Shown: positions 35,208-44,478 of the stretch, in pieces
Position numbering within the stretch: position 1 is the first letter of the stretch
How the letters are laid out: each line of letters begins with the position of its first letter
From: Paracidovorax wautersii
GTDB taxonomy: Bacteria > Pseudomonadota > Gammaproteobacteria > Burkholderiales > Burkholderiaceae_C
Direction of reading: 5' to 3'
Length of the DNA stretch: 64,000 nucleotides
Assembly (NCBI RefSeq): GCF_900113035.1
Contig: NZ_FONX01000002.1
Span: 124,001 to 188,000, forward strand
Made by a program: the position numbers and the translations under genes
The notes under the pieces: model-generated
What the model saw: only the letters and a program-made list of their open reading frames with translations
Told to the model about the DNA's origin: nothing
Database searches by the model: none

Positions 35208-36638
35208 TCAGTCGTCTTGGCGGGCGGGCGCAGCGGCTTCGGCGGCTGGTGCGGGGTGGGGGGCTGCGTCCGCAGGCACCAGCGTGCCGCGGCTCAGGCG
35301 CCGGACCTGGGGGTGGTCCAGCGCGTCGGTGGCCGGCTCCCACTGCACGCGCCAGGGCTGGCGCGCCAGCTCGCCCGTGGCGCCGGGCAGCACGGCGGCC
35401 TGCGGGTCGCCCAGCAGGGGCAGCAGCTGGGTCTTGTAGGCGACCTGGGCGTAGCGGGCGTCTTCGCCGCCGGCGGCGTGCAGCAGGGCGTCCGCCACGG
35501 TGCGCGGGGTGGCGGCAGCGGCGTCGTCCGCGGACAGGTTCCAGCCGGCCAGCAGGGCGCAGAGGTCGGTCAGCTCGTGCGGCAGCGCCACGGCGGCCAG
35601 CGAGCCGGCGGGCGCGGCCTGGGGCTGGGGCAGGTCCTCGGGCGCTTCGAGGGTGGGGCGGTCGCGCTCGAATTCGGCCTCCGTCACGTCCAGCAGCTCG
35701 TGCGGGGCCAGCGCGGCCAGGAAGGGCGTGGGCGCGGCCAGCGCGCCGCGCAGCAGCCGGTGCGGGTGGGGCGTGGACTGCAGCCAGCGCTTGACGTCGG
35801 TGCTGGTCAGGCCCGTGGTGCCCAGCGTGACGCGCTGGCGGTCCACCTGCTGCAGCGCCCGGTTGAACTGGCTGGCCATGGCCAGCAGGCGCGACTGGGC
35901 CTGGCCCAGGCCGCGCGCGGCGCGCTCCAGCGCGATGTGGCCGTGGGCGTTGGAGATGATGGCGGTGATGGCGTCGGACGCCCGGTCGATCAGCGTGGCG
36001 GCGCGGTCGTAGCGCTTGCGCGCCTCGCGCAGGCGGAATTCGGAGCCGCTGGCGATGGCGTCGGCGAATTCGCCGTGCAGCCGCGCCAGCTGCGCGTGCA
36101 GCAGCTGCACCTGGCCGGCATCGACATGGCCCAGCTGGTTGGCGCCGACCACCGAGCCCAGCAGAGCGGCCAGTTCGCTGCCTTCGTCGTCGCCGTCGAG
36201 CGGCGGGGCCTCGCTCGCCAGCGGCGAGATCAGGCCGGCCACGCGCTGGGCCAGCGGGGGCAGGGCGTAGGCGCGCTGGGTGTCGTCCCAGACCAGCAGG
36301 CCCGCGTCGCGCAGGCGCTTGAGCACGGTCTCCAGCGCCTCGGGGCGCAGGGCGTGGAACAGCTCGTCGATGCGCTCGCGCGGCAGCTGCGCCTCGCCGT
36401 GCACGGCCAGCTGCAGGAAGACCCACAGCCGCAGCTGCACCAGCGCGGCCGGGCCGTGGAAGAGGCCGCTGAGCGCGTGCGTCAGCGCCTGCTGCTGGGC
36501 GATGCGCCAGAGCAGGGGCGCGTCGGCGGCGGCGTCGGCATCACGGAAGAAGTCGCTCAGGGCGGCGGCATCGCCGGCCAGCGGCAACGCCGCATCGGGC
36601 GGCTGCGCGGCCGCCAGCGTGTGGGGGCCCGCGCTCAT
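35208..36638 (-). CDS. Probable MksF/JetA-like kleisin subunit
   Basis: A 476-residue, mostly helical protein at the head of the three-gene condensin set. The N-terminal ~120 residues look like a winged helix ('LRLWVFLQLAVHGEAQLPRERIDELF', 'VLKRLRDAGLLVWDDTQRAYALPPLAQRV'). A long helical segment follows ('FRLREARKRYDRAATLIDRASDAITAIISNAHGHIALERAA' region near 205-250), then a Pro-rich linker and a C-terminal domain, as expected for a MukF/MksF kleisin. Its ATG overlaps the rsmE stop (ATGA), so rsmE and the condensin genes form one operon. The ending is Ala/Pro-rich. Confidence 0.55.
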   Translation of the reverse strand: MSAGPHTLAAAQPPDAALPLAGDAAALSDFFRDADAAADAPLLWRIAQQQALTHALSGLFHGPAALVQLRLWVFLQLAVHGEAQLPRERIDELFHALRPEALETVLKRLRDAGLLVWDDTQRAYALPPLAQRVAGLISPLASEAPPLDGDDEGSELAALLGSVVGANQLGHVDAGQVQLLHAQLARLHGEFADAIASGSEFRLREARKRYDRAATLIDRASDAITAIISNAHGHIALERAARGLGQAQSRLLAMASQFNRALQQVDRQRVTLGTTGLTSTDVKRWLQSTPHPHRLLRGALAAPTPFLAALAPHELLDVTEAEFERDRPTLEAPEDLPQPQAAPAGSLAAVALPHELTDLCALLAGWNLSADDAAAATPRTVADALLHAAGGEDARYAQVAYKTQLLPLLGDPQAAVLPGATGELARQPWRVQWEPATDALDHPQVRRLSRGTLVPADAAPHPAPAAEAAAPARQDD

Positions 36639-37351
36639 GCGAAGACCAGCTGCGCCAGCGCGGCGACGGAGGCGGTTTCGGCCCGCAGCACGCGCGCGCC
36701 CAGGCTGGCGGGCGCGAAGCCGGCGGCGAAGGCCGCGTCTTCTTCCTGCGCCGTCAGCCCGCCTTCGGGGCCGTGCAGCACCCACACCGGGCCGTCGCCG
36801 CCCGCCGCATCGCGCAGGGGCCGGCTGCCGGGGCGCAGCGAGAGCACCAGGCGGGTGCCATCGGCCTGCGCCACGCTGCGCAGTCCTTCGGCCAGCGGCA
36901 GGGGCGGGTGGACGGTAGGCACGCGGTTGCGCCCGCACTGCTCGCAGGCGGCCACGGCGATCGCCTGCCAGTGCGCCTGGCGCTTGGCGGCGCGTTCGCC
37001 GGCCAGCTTGAGCACGCTGCGTGCGGCGGCCACGGGCTGGATGCTGGCGGCGCCCAGCTCGGTGGCCTTTTCGACCAGCCAGTCCATGCGTTCGTTGGCG
37101 GGCATGCCCACGATCAGGTGGACGGCGCGGGCGGCCTCGCGCTCGACGGGGTCGTGCGTGCCGACTTCGACCTCCACGTCGGAGCGGCCCATGCGGGTGA
37201 CGGTGGCGGCATGCTCGCCGCCGCGCCCGTCGAAGAGCGTGATGGCGTCGCCCGGCTGCAGCCGCAGCACCTGCACATGGCGCGCGGCCGTGGGCGGCAG
37301 TGCCAGCACGGCGCCGGGGGCCAGGGGCAGGGGGCAGTGGAAACGGGGCAT
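36635..37351 (-). CDS. rsmE: 16S rRNA (uracil1498-N3)-methyltransferase
   Basis: A 238-residue SPOUT-class methyltransferase acting on U1498 of 16S rRNA. 'RFHCPLPLAPGAVLALPPTAARHVQVLRL' is the PUA-like start; the knotted SAM site shows 'WLVEKATELGAASIQPV', 'EQCGRNRVPTVHPP' and 'LHGPEGGLTAQEEDA'. Length fits the family. It overlaps the MksF-like gene downstream by four bases. Confidence 0.95.
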   Translation of the reverse strand: MPRFHCPLPLAPGAVLALPPTAARHVQVLRLQPGDAITLFDGRGGEHAATVTRMGRSDVEVEVGTHDPVEREAARAVHLIVGMPANERMDWLVEKATELGAASIQPVAAARSVLKLAGERAAKRQAHWQAIAVAACEQCGRNRVPTVHPPLPLAEGLRSVAQADGTRLVLSLRPGSRPLRDAAGGDGPVWVLHGPEGGLTAQEEDAAFAAGFAPASLGARVLRAETASVAALAQLVFA

Positions 37352-37352
37352 T

Positions 37353-37401
37353 GCTATGGAAAAAGAAGCTGCATGCGCTGGAATATCAAGCGCTGCGGGC
37401 C
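37353..37401 (-). repeat. Dispersed 49-bp repeat, copy C
   Basis: Read on the minus strand it aligns without gaps to copy B over 49 positions: GGCC, CAGCGCTT, AGCGC, AGCT and the final ATAGC are shared at the same spacing. It fills most of the gap between amgK and rsmE. Confidence 0.65.
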
Positions 37402-37423
37402 ATTGGGTTCATTGGGGCCGGGG

Positions 37424-38539
37424 TCAGACGCGGCCGAAGGCGTAGCCGGTGGGCGCCGAGATGCCTTCGATCTGGTCGATCAGCCGCAGCAGCGGGCCCA
37501 GCTCGCGGTAGCGGCTGGCGGTGGAGCGGATGTAGCCGATGAAGCGCGGCGCGTCGGCCAGGTACTTGGGCTTGCCGTCGCGCAGCGTCAGGCGGGCGAA
37601 GATGCCGGCCACCTTCAGGTGGCGCTGCAGGCCCATCCATTCCACTTCGCGGTAGAAGGAGCCGAAGTCGTCGCCCCAGCCGCTGGCGCTCGCGGCGCCG
37701 AGAATGCCCGCACGGCGGGCCTTTTCCCAGTAACGCACGGTAATGTCGATGACGAATTCCTCGTCCCACGAGATGAAGGCGTCGCGCAGCAGGCTGGCGA
37801 TGTCGTAGGTGACGGGGCCGTACACGGCGTCCTGGAAGTCGAGCACGCCCAGCGCAGCGCCGCTGCCGGAGGCCGGGGCCATCAGGTTCCGCGTCATGAA
37901 GTCGCGGTGGACGAAGACGGCGGGGGCGCTCAGGTTCTGCCGCACGATGGCGTCGAAGGCGCGCTGCAGCGTGGCCTGCTGGGTGTCGTCCAGCGCCAGG
38001 CCGCGGTGGCGGGCGATGTACCAGTCGGGAAAGAGCGCCAGTTCGCGCCGCAGCAGGGCCTCGTCATAGGCCGGCAGCACGCCGGGGCGCGAGGCTTTCT
38101 GCCACTGCACGAGCGCGTCCACCGCCTGCAGGTACCAGCTGCGGGCGGCCTCGGGGCGGGCGGGGTCCAGGTGCTCGATGACCGTCTGCTGCCCCAGGTC
38201 GGACAGCAGCATGAAGCCGTGGGCCTCGTCCCAGGCCAGGATGTCCGGCACGCGCAGGCCGGCCGCCTGCATCAGTTGCTGCACATGGGCGAAGGGGCGG
38301 CAGTCTTCCTTGTCGGGCGGCGCGTCCATGGCGATGCAGCTGCCGGCGCCGTCGGCGCGGTCCAGCCGCAGGTAGCGGCGAAAGCTCGCATCGGCCGACG
38401 CCGGGCGCAGGCTGTGCGCCAGCAGGCCGTGCGTGGCCGCCAGCGGGGCGAGCCAGGCGTCGAAGGCGGCGTGGCGGGCCGGGTCGGCCCAGGTGACGGG
38501 CGCGGAGCCGGAGGTGGGGGAGGGGCAAGGGTGGCTCAT
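37424..38539 (-). CDS. amgK: AmgK-type anomeric sugar kinase (cell wall recycling)
   Basis: A 371-residue aminoglycoside-phosphotransferase-fold kinase. 'SADASFRRYLRL' is the glycine-poor P-loop region; the catalytic 'VFVHRDFMTRNLM' (His-x-Asp ... Asn) and metal-binding 'VLDFQDAVYGP' are intact. Proteins of this kind phosphorylate N-acetylmuramate/N-acetylglucosamine at C1 for UDP-MurNAc recycling and lie beside lptD in pseudomonads and Comamonadaceae. The usual partner murU is not adjacent here. It is divergent from lptD with 83 bases between the starts. Confidence 0.85.
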   Translation of the reverse strand: MSHPCPSPTSGSAPVTWADPARHAAFDAWLAPLAATHGLLAHSLRPASADASFRRYLRLDRADGAGSCIAMDAPPDKEDCRPFAHVQQLMQAAGLRVPDILAWDEAHGFMLLSDLGQQTVIEHLDPARPEAARSWYLQAVDALVQWQKASRPGVLPAYDEALLRRELALFPDWYIARHRGLALDDTQQATLQRAFDAIVRQNLSAPAVFVHRDFMTRNLMAPASGSGAALGVLDFQDAVYGPVTYDIASLLRDAFISWDEEFVIDITVRYWEKARRAGILGAASASGWGDDFGSFYREVEWMGLQRHLKVAGIFARLTLRDGKPKYLADAPRFIGYIRSTASRYRELGPLLRLIDQIEGISAPTGYAFGRV

Positions 38540-38622
38540 GGATAATCCGATTTTAGAACCCGGTCCGCCCCAAGCCGGGTGGCCCGCGGCGCCTGCGCCG
38601 GCACCGCCGAACGGCTGATTCC

Positions 38623-41151
38623 ATGGACCGCTCTTCCTTGCCCGACCTGCTCTCACCGCTGCCTTCCCCGCCGACTGTCGCTTCCGCCGCTGCACCGCAC
38701 GCCCTGCGGGCGCGCGGCCCGCGCCTGGAGCGCCGCCTGCTGGCCCGGCTGGCCGCGTGGATGCTCTGCGGCGTGCCGCTGGGCGTGCTGGCCCAGGTGC
38801 AGCCGGGGGCGGGAGACCCCGAAGCGGCGGCGACCCGGGCCCCGGCAGCGCCCGCCGCTGCGGCCGGCCCCGTGCTGCGCACCAGCCCGGTGCTGCAGGA
38901 AGCCATCCCCGAAGGCGCGCGCAGCCAGCTGCCCACCTTCGTGATGGGCGACCAGCTCATCCTGCAACCCGACATCAAGGCCGATATCGAAGGCCATGCC
39001 GAGCTGCGCCGGGGCGACACGGTGATCCATGCCGACCGCATGGAATACGACATGCCCACCGACCTGGCCACCGCCACCGGCCAGGTGCGCATCAACAATG
39101 CGGGCAACGTCTATCAGGGCTCGAAGCTACAGCTGCGGGTGGACGAGTTCAGCGGCTTCTTCACCGACGCGAACTACCGCTTCCTCTCCAACTCGGCCTA
39201 CGGCGATGCCTCGCGGGTGGATTTCATCGACCGTTCCCGCTCGGTCATCCACGAGGGCAACTACACCACTTGCCAGCGCACCGACGAGGCCGGCTGGCAG
39301 CCCGACTGGATCCTGCGTGCGCGCACCATCCACCTGGACCGGGCGAACGACGTGGGCACGGCCGACAACGCGGTGCTCGAATTCAAGGGCGTGCCCATCC
39401 TGCCCGTGCCGCACCTGAGCTTTCCGCTGTCGGAGCGCCGCAAGTCCGGCCTGCTGCCGCCCACCATCGGCATCGACAGCGTGAGCGGCGCCGAATATTC
39501 GCAGCCCTACTACTGGAACATCGCGCCCAACCGCGACGCCACCATCACCCCCACGCTGCTGAGCAAGCGCGGCGTGAACGTGGGCGGCGAGTTCCGCTAC
39601 CTCGAGCCGACCTACAGCGGCACGCTGCTGGGCGACTACCTGCCCTCCGACCGCCTGCGCGACCGCGACCGCTGGGCCTGGGGCATCAAGCACCAGGCGT
39701 CCATCGACAGCCCCATCGGCGGCCTGGGCCTGAACGTGAACGTGCGCCGCGTGAGCGACGACCAGTACTGGCGCGACTTCTCGCTGCGCAGCCTGAACAC
39801 CAACACCAGCAGCGCCGACCGGCTCAGCCAGCGCCTGCTGCCCGGCGAGGCCTCGCTCTCCTGGGCCCAGGGCGACTACAGCGCCAGCGTGCGCACGGTG
39901 AAGTGGCAGACCCTGCAGGACGTCGATTCGCCCATCGTGCCGCCCTACGACCGGCTGCCGCAGCTGCACTGGCGCTATGCGCCCTTCCTGCTGCCCGCCG
40001 GCTTCGATGCCAGTGTGGATGCCGACTACACCGACTTCCGCGCCGACAGCGTGCTGACCGGCCAGCCCAACGCCCGCCGCAGCTATGCCATGGCGCAGGT
40101 CAGCCGGCCCTTCCTGGCATCCTGGGGCTTCATCACGCCGCGCGTGCAGCTGCATGCCTCGCAGTACGAATTCGACCGCCCGCTGGCCAACGGCGACCGC
40201 AACTATCAGCGCACGGTGCCCACCCTGAGCCTGGACGGCGGCCTGTTCTTCGAGCGCGATGCGAAGTACTTCGGCCGCAGCTTCGTGCAGACCCTGGAGC
40301 CGCGCGCCTTCTACACCTACACGCCCTTCCGCGACCAGAGCATGCTGCCGGTGTACGACACGGCGGCGAACGACTTCAACTTCGCCTCCATCTACACCGA
40401 GAACGCCTTCGGCGGCAACGACCGCTTCGCCGACAACAACCTGCTCACGCTGGGTGTCACCAGCCGCCTGCTGGACCCGAACACCGGCGCCGAGGCCGTG
40501 CGCCTGGGCGTCGCCCAGCGCCTGCGCTTTTCCGACCAGCGCGTGACCATGCCCGGCGGCACGCCGGTGGACGACCGCCTCTCCGACGTGCTGTTGGGCG
40601 CCGGCATCAACTGGACGCCGCAGTGGAGCCTGGACACGCTGGTGCAGTACAACCCCGACACGGGCCGCTCGCAGCGCACCACCGTGGGCGCGCGCTACAG
40701 CCCGGGCAAGTACCGCACCATCAGCGCCGCCTACCGCCTGCAGCGCGTGACCGACCTGATCACCGAACCCAGCGAGCAGCTCGACCTGGGCTGGCAATGG
40801 CCGCTGTCCGCGCTCTGGGGCGGCCGGGCCGACAAGCCGCTCAACGAAGGCGGCCGCTGGTACACCGTGGGCCGGCTCAACTACAGCCTGAAGGACCGCC
40901 GCCTGGTCGATTCCGTGATGGGCGTGGAATACGAAGGCTGCTGCTGGATCGGCCGCGTCGTGCTGGAGCGCCTGCAGAACTCCCTGAACACCACCAACAG
41001 CCGCCTGCTGTTCCAGATCGAATTCCGCGGCTTCTCGCGCCTGTCGGTCGGCTCCAACCCGCTGACCAGCCTGCAACGGAACGTCCCCGGCTATCAGGTG
41101 CTCCAACAAGGCAGCGGCACGCCGCCCAGCCGTTTCTCCAACTACGATTGA
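38623..41151 (+). CDS. lptD: LPS-assembly outer-membrane protein LptD
   Basis: An 842-residue outer-membrane beta-barrel that inserts LPS into the outer leaflet. After a long basic N-terminal region a signal segment ends near 'GVPLGVLAQ'. The periplasmic OstA/jellyroll domain follows ('DQLILQPDIKADIEGHAELRRGDTVIHADRMEYD'), then the barrel (about residues 260-842). The C-terminal region has a Cys pair 'YEGCCWIG', which in LptD joins N-terminal cysteines in disulfides. The first ATG is used; the true start could be further in. Followed by surA in the usual lptD-surA order. Confidence 0.95.
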   Translation: MDRSSLPDLLSPLPSPPTVASAAAPHALRARGPRLERRLLARLAAWMLCGVPLGVLAQVQPGAGDPEAAATRAPAAPAAAAGPVLRTSPVLQEAIPEGARSQLPTFVMGDQLILQPDIKADIEGHAELRRGDTVIHADRMEYDMPTDLATATGQVRINNAGNVYQGSKLQLRVDEFSGFFTDANYRFLSNSAYGDASRVDFIDRSRSVIHEGNYTTCQRTDEAGWQPDWILRARTIHLDRANDVGTADNAVLEFKGVPILPVPHLSFPLSERRKSGLLPPTIGIDSVSGAEYSQPYYWNIAPNRDATITPTLLSKRGVNVGGEFRYLEPTYSGTLLGDYLPSDRLRDRDRWAWGIKHQASIDSPIGGLGLNVNVRRVSDDQYWRDFSLRSLNTNTSSADRLSQRLLPGEASLSWAQGDYSASVRTVKWQTLQDVDSPIVPPYDRLPQLHWRYAPFLLPAGFDASVDADYTDFRADSVLTGQPNARRSYAMAQVSRPFLASWGFITPRVQLHASQYEFDRPLANGDRNYQRTVPTLSLDGGLFFERDAKYFGRSFVQTLEPRAFYTYTPFRDQSMLPVYDTAANDFNFASIYTENAFGGNDRFADNNLLTLGVTSRLLDPNTGAEAVRLGVAQRLRFSDQRVTMPGGTPVDDRLSDVLLGAGINWTPQWSLDTLVQYNPDTGRSQRTTVGARYSPGKYRTISAAYRLQRVTDLITEPSEQLDLGWQWPLSALWGGRADKPLNEGGRWYTVGRLNYSLKDRRLVDSVMGVEYEGCCWIGRVVLERLQNSLNTTNSRLLFQIEFRGFSRLSVGSNPLTSLQRNVPGYQVLQQGSGTPPSRFSNYD

Positions 41152-41235
41152 CGCCTTTCGTCCGCCCAGCCCGCCGGGTCCGCCCCGGGCGGGGCGGCAG
41201 GCTCCGCACTCACTTCCTTCTTGTCTGAACACGCC

Positions 41236-42735
41236 ATGAAACAACGCGCCATCACCCTGGGTCTGGCCTGCCTGAGCGCCCTGGCTAGCGTCCTGCCGCC
41301 CGCAGCCGTCCATGCCCAGGGGCTGCGCCTCTCGCCCGGCGCCACGGCCACCCCCGGCGCCGGCGACAGCGCCGGCAAGGGCAGCAGTGCCGGCACCGGC
41401 ACGCGCAGCGGCAAGGGCGGCAGCGGCGCCGCTTCTTCTTCGCGCGGCATGCCCTCCATCACCCTGCCGCCGGCGGGCGCCGCCAGCAGCACCGCGGCCG
41501 CGCAGCCGCGCCAGGCCGACTACATCGTGGCGGTGGTCAATTCCGAGCCCATCACCAACAACGAGGTGCGCAGCCGCATGGCGCGGGTCGCGCAGCAGAT
41601 CGCCGCCCAGGGCGGCCCGCAGCCCACGTCCGCCCAGCTGGCCAAGGAAGTGCTGGAGCGTCTGGTCCTCGAGAAGATCCAGCTGCAGCTGGCGGCCGAG
41701 AACGGCATCAAGGTGGACGACCTCGCGGTGTCCCAGGCCGCCCAGTCCGTGGCGCGGCAAAACAGCGTGAGCATGGACGAGATGTACCGCCGCCTGTCGC
41801 AGGACGGCATCACCCGCGACCGCTTCCTGCAGGAGCTGCGCAACCAGCTGCTCATGCAGCGGCTGCGCGAGCGCGAGGTCGAATCCCGCGTGCGCGTGAG
41901 CGACCTGGACGTGGACCAGTACCTGCGCGAGCAGCAGAACACCACCGATCCGTCCAAGATCGAGATCAACCTGGGCCACATCCTCGTCGTGGTGCCCGAG
42001 AACGCCTCGCCCGAGATCGTCGAGCAGCGCCGCGCGCGCGCGCAGAAGGCGGCCGACCGGGTGCGCGCCGGCGAAGACTTCGCCACCGTGGCGCGCGAGA
42101 CCTCGGACGCCTCCGAGGCCGCCTCCGGCGGCGAGCTGGGCCTGCGCCCGGCCGACCGCTATCCCGAGCTCTTCGTGAGCGCCACGCAGAACGCGCCCGT
42201 CGGCAGCATCGTCGGCCCGATCCGCTCGCCCGCGGGCTTCCACGTGCTCAAGGTGCTCGAACGCAACAAGGGCACCGTCGCCGCCATGGCCGTGCAGACG
42301 CATGCCCGCCACATCCTGCTGCGCGTGGGCCCGCAGCTGTCGGAATCCCAGGCCGCCGACCAGCTGGCCGACTACCGCCGCCGCATCCAGGCCGGCACCG
42401 CCGACTTCGCCACGCTGGCACGCGAACACTCGCAGGACGGCAGCGCCAAGGACGGCGGTGACCTGGGCTGGGCCGGCCCGGGCCGCTACGTGCCCGAATT
42501 CGAGGAGGCGCTCAACGGCCTCCAGCCCGGCGAGATCAGCCAGCCCGTGGTGTCGCGCTTCGGCGTCCACCTGATCCAGCTGCTGGACCGCCGCGAAGCC
42601 AAGCTCACCCAGCGCGAGCAGCGCGACATGGTGCGCGACGTCGTGCGCGAGAAGAAGCTCGACGAGGCCTTCGCCAACTGGGTGCAGGAAATCCGCGGCC
42701 GCGCCTACGTCGAATACCGCGACCCACCGCAATGA
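41236..42735 (+). CDS. surA: Periplasmic chaperone / peptidyl-prolyl isomerase SurA
   Basis: A 499-residue periplasmic chaperone for outer-membrane proteins such as LptD. The signal peptide ends in AVHAQG near residue 29. A 50-residue Gly/Ser/Ala-rich spacer, longer than in E. coli SurA, precedes the SurA-N core ('[18 protein letters not shown]'). Two parvulin domains follow: the first from '[12 protein letters not shown]' to '[10 protein letters not shown]', the second from '[11 protein letters not shown]' to '[13 protein letters not shown]'. ATG at 41236; a TTG at 41221 would break the signal peptide. It overlaps rsmA by four bases. Confidence 0.95.
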   Translation: MKQRAITLGLACLSALASVLPPAAVHAQGLRLSPGATATPGAGDSAGKGSSAGTGTRSGKGGSGAASSSRGMPSITLPPAGAASSTAAAQPRQADYIVAVVNSEPITNNEVRSRMARVAQQIAAQGGPQPTSAQLAKEVLERLVLEKIQLQLAAENGIKVDDLAVSQAAQSVARQNSVSMDEMYRRLSQDGITRDRFLQELRNQLLMQRLREREVESRVRVSDLDVDQYLREQQNTTDPSKIEINLGHILVVVPENASPEIVEQRRARAQKAADRVRAGEDFATVARETSDASEAASGGELGLRPADRYPELFVSATQNAPVGSIVGPIRSPAGFHVLKVLERNKGTVAAMAVQTHARHILLRVGPQLSESQAADQLADYRRRIQAGTADFATLAREHSQDGSAKDGGDLGWAGPGRYVPEFEEALNGLQPGEISQPVVSRFGVHLIQLLDRREAKLTQREQRDMVRDVVREKKLDEAFANWVQEIRGRAYVEYRDPPQ

Positions 42736-43514
42736 GCAATCACGGCAGCCACGGCAAACACGTCGCGCGCAAGCGCTTCGGCCAGCATTTCCTGAGCGAC
42801 GGCGGCATCATCGACGCCATCGTGCGGGCCATCGACCCGCGCCCCGGCCAGCCCATGGTCGAGATCGGCCCTGGTCTGGCCGCGCTCACGCAGCCCCTGG
42901 TCGAGCGCCTGGGCCGCCTCACCGTCATCGAACTCGACCGCGACCTGGCGGCCCGGCTGCGCCTGCACGGCCAGCTCGACGTGATCGAATCCGATGTGCT
43001 GAAAGTGGACTTCGCCCAGGTGCAGCAAGCGCTGGGTGCTCCGAAAATCAGAGTGGTGGGTAATCTGCCCTACAACATCTCCACGCCCATCCTGTTCCAT
43101 CTGCTGGAGCATGTGGACGTCATCGAAGACCAGCATTTCATGCTGCAAAAGGAAGTCATCGACCGCATGGTGGCCCAGCCCGCCACCAGCGACTACGGGC
43201 GCCTGTCGGTGATGCTGCAATGGCGCTACGCCATGGAAGACGTGCTCTTCGTGCCGCCCGAGAGCTTCGAGCCGCCCCCGCGCGTGGACAGCGCCGTGGT
43301 GCGCATGGTGCCCCGCGCCGAGCCCGTGCCGGTGGCACCCAAGCTGCTGGAAGAGCTGGTGCAGGTGGCGTTCAGCCAGCGCCGCAAGCTGCTGCGCCAC
43401 ACCCTGGGCCGCTGGCTCGAAGCGCGCCAGTTCGCCGGCACCTTCGACACGCAGCGCCGCGCCGAGGAAGTGCCCGTGGCCGATTACGTGGCGCTGGCGC
43501 AAGCCTGCTGCTAA
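42732..43514 (+). CDS. rsmA: 16S rRNA (adenine1518/1519-N6)-dimethyltransferase
   Basis: A 260-residue Rossmann-fold methyltransferase (KsgA). Motifs: '[10 protein letters not shown]', '[15 protein letters not shown]', '[12 protein letters not shown]', and the catalytic '[15 protein letters not shown]'. '[19 protein letters not shown]' is the C-terminal domain signature. The start overlaps the surA stop (ATGA); pdxA, often found between surA and rsmA, is absent. Confidence 0.96.
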   Translation: MSNHGSHGKHVARKRFGQHFLSDGGIIDAIVRAIDPRPGQPMVEIGPGLAALTQPLVERLGRLTVIELDRDLAARLRLHGQLDVIESDVLKVDFAQVQQALGAPKIRVVGNLPYNISTPILFHLLEHVDVIEDQHFMLQKEVIDRMVAQPATSDYGRLSVMLQWRYAMEDVLFVPPESFEPPPRVDSAVVRMVPRAEPVPVAPKLLEELVQVAFSQRRKLLRHTLGRWLEARQFAGTFDTQRRAEEVPVADYVALAQACC

Positions 43515-43570
43515 AAACAGAGCGAGAAGTCGCCGTGGATCAAGGGCTTTAGCCTTGTCTCGTCCTGGCG

Positions 43571-43702
43571 GTCCGGACTGGCGCGGCCCCAGCCAGAGAC
43601 ACCGTGGATCTGGCTTTGCCAGGCCACTGGTGTCGTCCCCCTTCCCGAATGGCGCAGCCATTCGAGAGAAGGGGGAAGGCGCGCAGCGCCTCAGGGGGAT
43701 GT
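43571..43702. repeat. Compound palindromic repeat region
   Basis: A perfect stem CGAATGGC (43646-43653) with GCCATTCG (43657-43664) lies inside CCCCCTTC/GAAGGGGG (43637-43644 with 43668-43675); a second small stem GGCGC/GCGCC follows at 43678-43690. Upstream, two similar units CCGTGGATC...GGCTTT...CC occur (about 43532-43556 and 43601-43623). I recall similar modules between genes in Comamonadaceae genomes, but cannot check that here. Confidence 0.55.
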
Positions 43703-43708
43703 ACCGAG

Positions 43709-43905
43709 TCAGGCCGCCGCGAGCCAATACCCCGCATTGAACGGGCTGCTCATGCGCAGCGCCAGCGGCGAAACGTCCACCAGCTTGTCGGTAGGCATCT
43801 TCTCGCCCGAAGCGGGCTCGATCACGATCGCAGTGGCCGGAGCGGGGGCTGCCTTGACGCCAGCCTCGCTGGCCCGTTCTGCCTGGCCAGTGGTTGCAGA
43901 ACGGG
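43709..43905 (-). pseudogene. Coding-like remnant without a start codon
   Basis: On the minus strand one frame reads a protein-like stretch with normal codon use: '...TGQAERASEAGVKAAPAPATAIVIEPASGEKMPTDK...' ending 'MSSPFNAGYWLAAA' and a TGA at 43709. Upstream it runs without a start into the barstar-type gene in another frame. It may be the tail of a lost gene joined to the barstar gene by deletion, or a short peptide starting at the internal ATG (KMPTDK). I do not recognise it. Confidence 0.35.
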
Positions 43906-44418
43906 CTACAGAAAAGAATAGAAGCAGCGGAACGGGATCTTGCGGTCGGCCCAGTAGTCGGCGGCGTCGCGGAAGATGTCGAGCAGCTGCTCGCGGGCTT
44001 CCTTGTCGAACTTCACCGTGGCCGGGATCTGCTCCAGCACCACGATGAAGCCCGGCTGCGGGCCCGACTTGTGCAGCGGGTCCGTCATGCAGTCGTAGAG
44101 CGCGTCGAAGTTCTTGCCGAAGTGCGACGGAAAGGTGAATTGCGCGGCAATCAGGTCGAGAACGTCCTGCTTGGTCTGCGCATGTGCCAGGTTGGCGTAC
44201 AGGAAATGGTGACCCAGGTGGCTGGCGGCACTTTGCAGGTCCTGGACCCGGAAGGCCCGGATCGACTGCACGATATTGCCGCGCACGCCGCGCAAGGGGT
44301 TTTCCTGATCTTTACGAAGTGGCGTTTCCATCTCCGCTGCTCTTTCTTTAGATGTCCACAAAAATGAGGCCAGCCAGACGGGTGGGGGAGTCTGCTGGAA
44401 AAAATCTTCTTCCGTCAC
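43906..44418 (-). CDS. Barstar-family ribonuclease inhibitor
   Basis: A 170-residue cytoplasmic protein whose C-terminal ~90 residues match the barstar fold: 'LIAAQFTFPSHFGKNFDALYDCMTD' corresponds to barstar's conserved N-W/F-D-A-L-x-D helix, ending in 'IPFRCFYSFL'. The N-terminal ~45 residues are an extension ('TPPPVWLASFLW'). Start is GTG at 44418; an ATG at 44331 would give the shorter core alone. It follows the ribonuclease gene by 60 bases on the same strand, as expected for a toxin-inhibitor pair that protects the cell from its own exported nuclease. Confidence 0.85.
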   Translation of the reverse strand: MTEEDFFQQTPPPVWLASFLWTSKERAAEMETPLRKDQENPLRGVRGNIVQSIRAFRVQDLQSAASHLGHHFLYANLAHAQTKQDVLDLIAAQFTFPSHFGKNFDALYDCMTDPLHKSGPQPGFIVVLEQIPATVKFDKEAREQLLDIFRDAADYWADRKIPFRCFYSFL

Positions 44419-44478
44419 GCGATATCGGTCCGGTGCCTGGGCACCGGCGGGCGGGCGTGCTGGCCGCCGTCCCGTTTG

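Noticed and set aside
31622-36638. The SMC operon as a complete Wadjet defence system
   Set aside because: No JetD/MksG nuclease gene lies beside it, and the genes are joined to the housekeeping gene rsmE rather than to a defence island.
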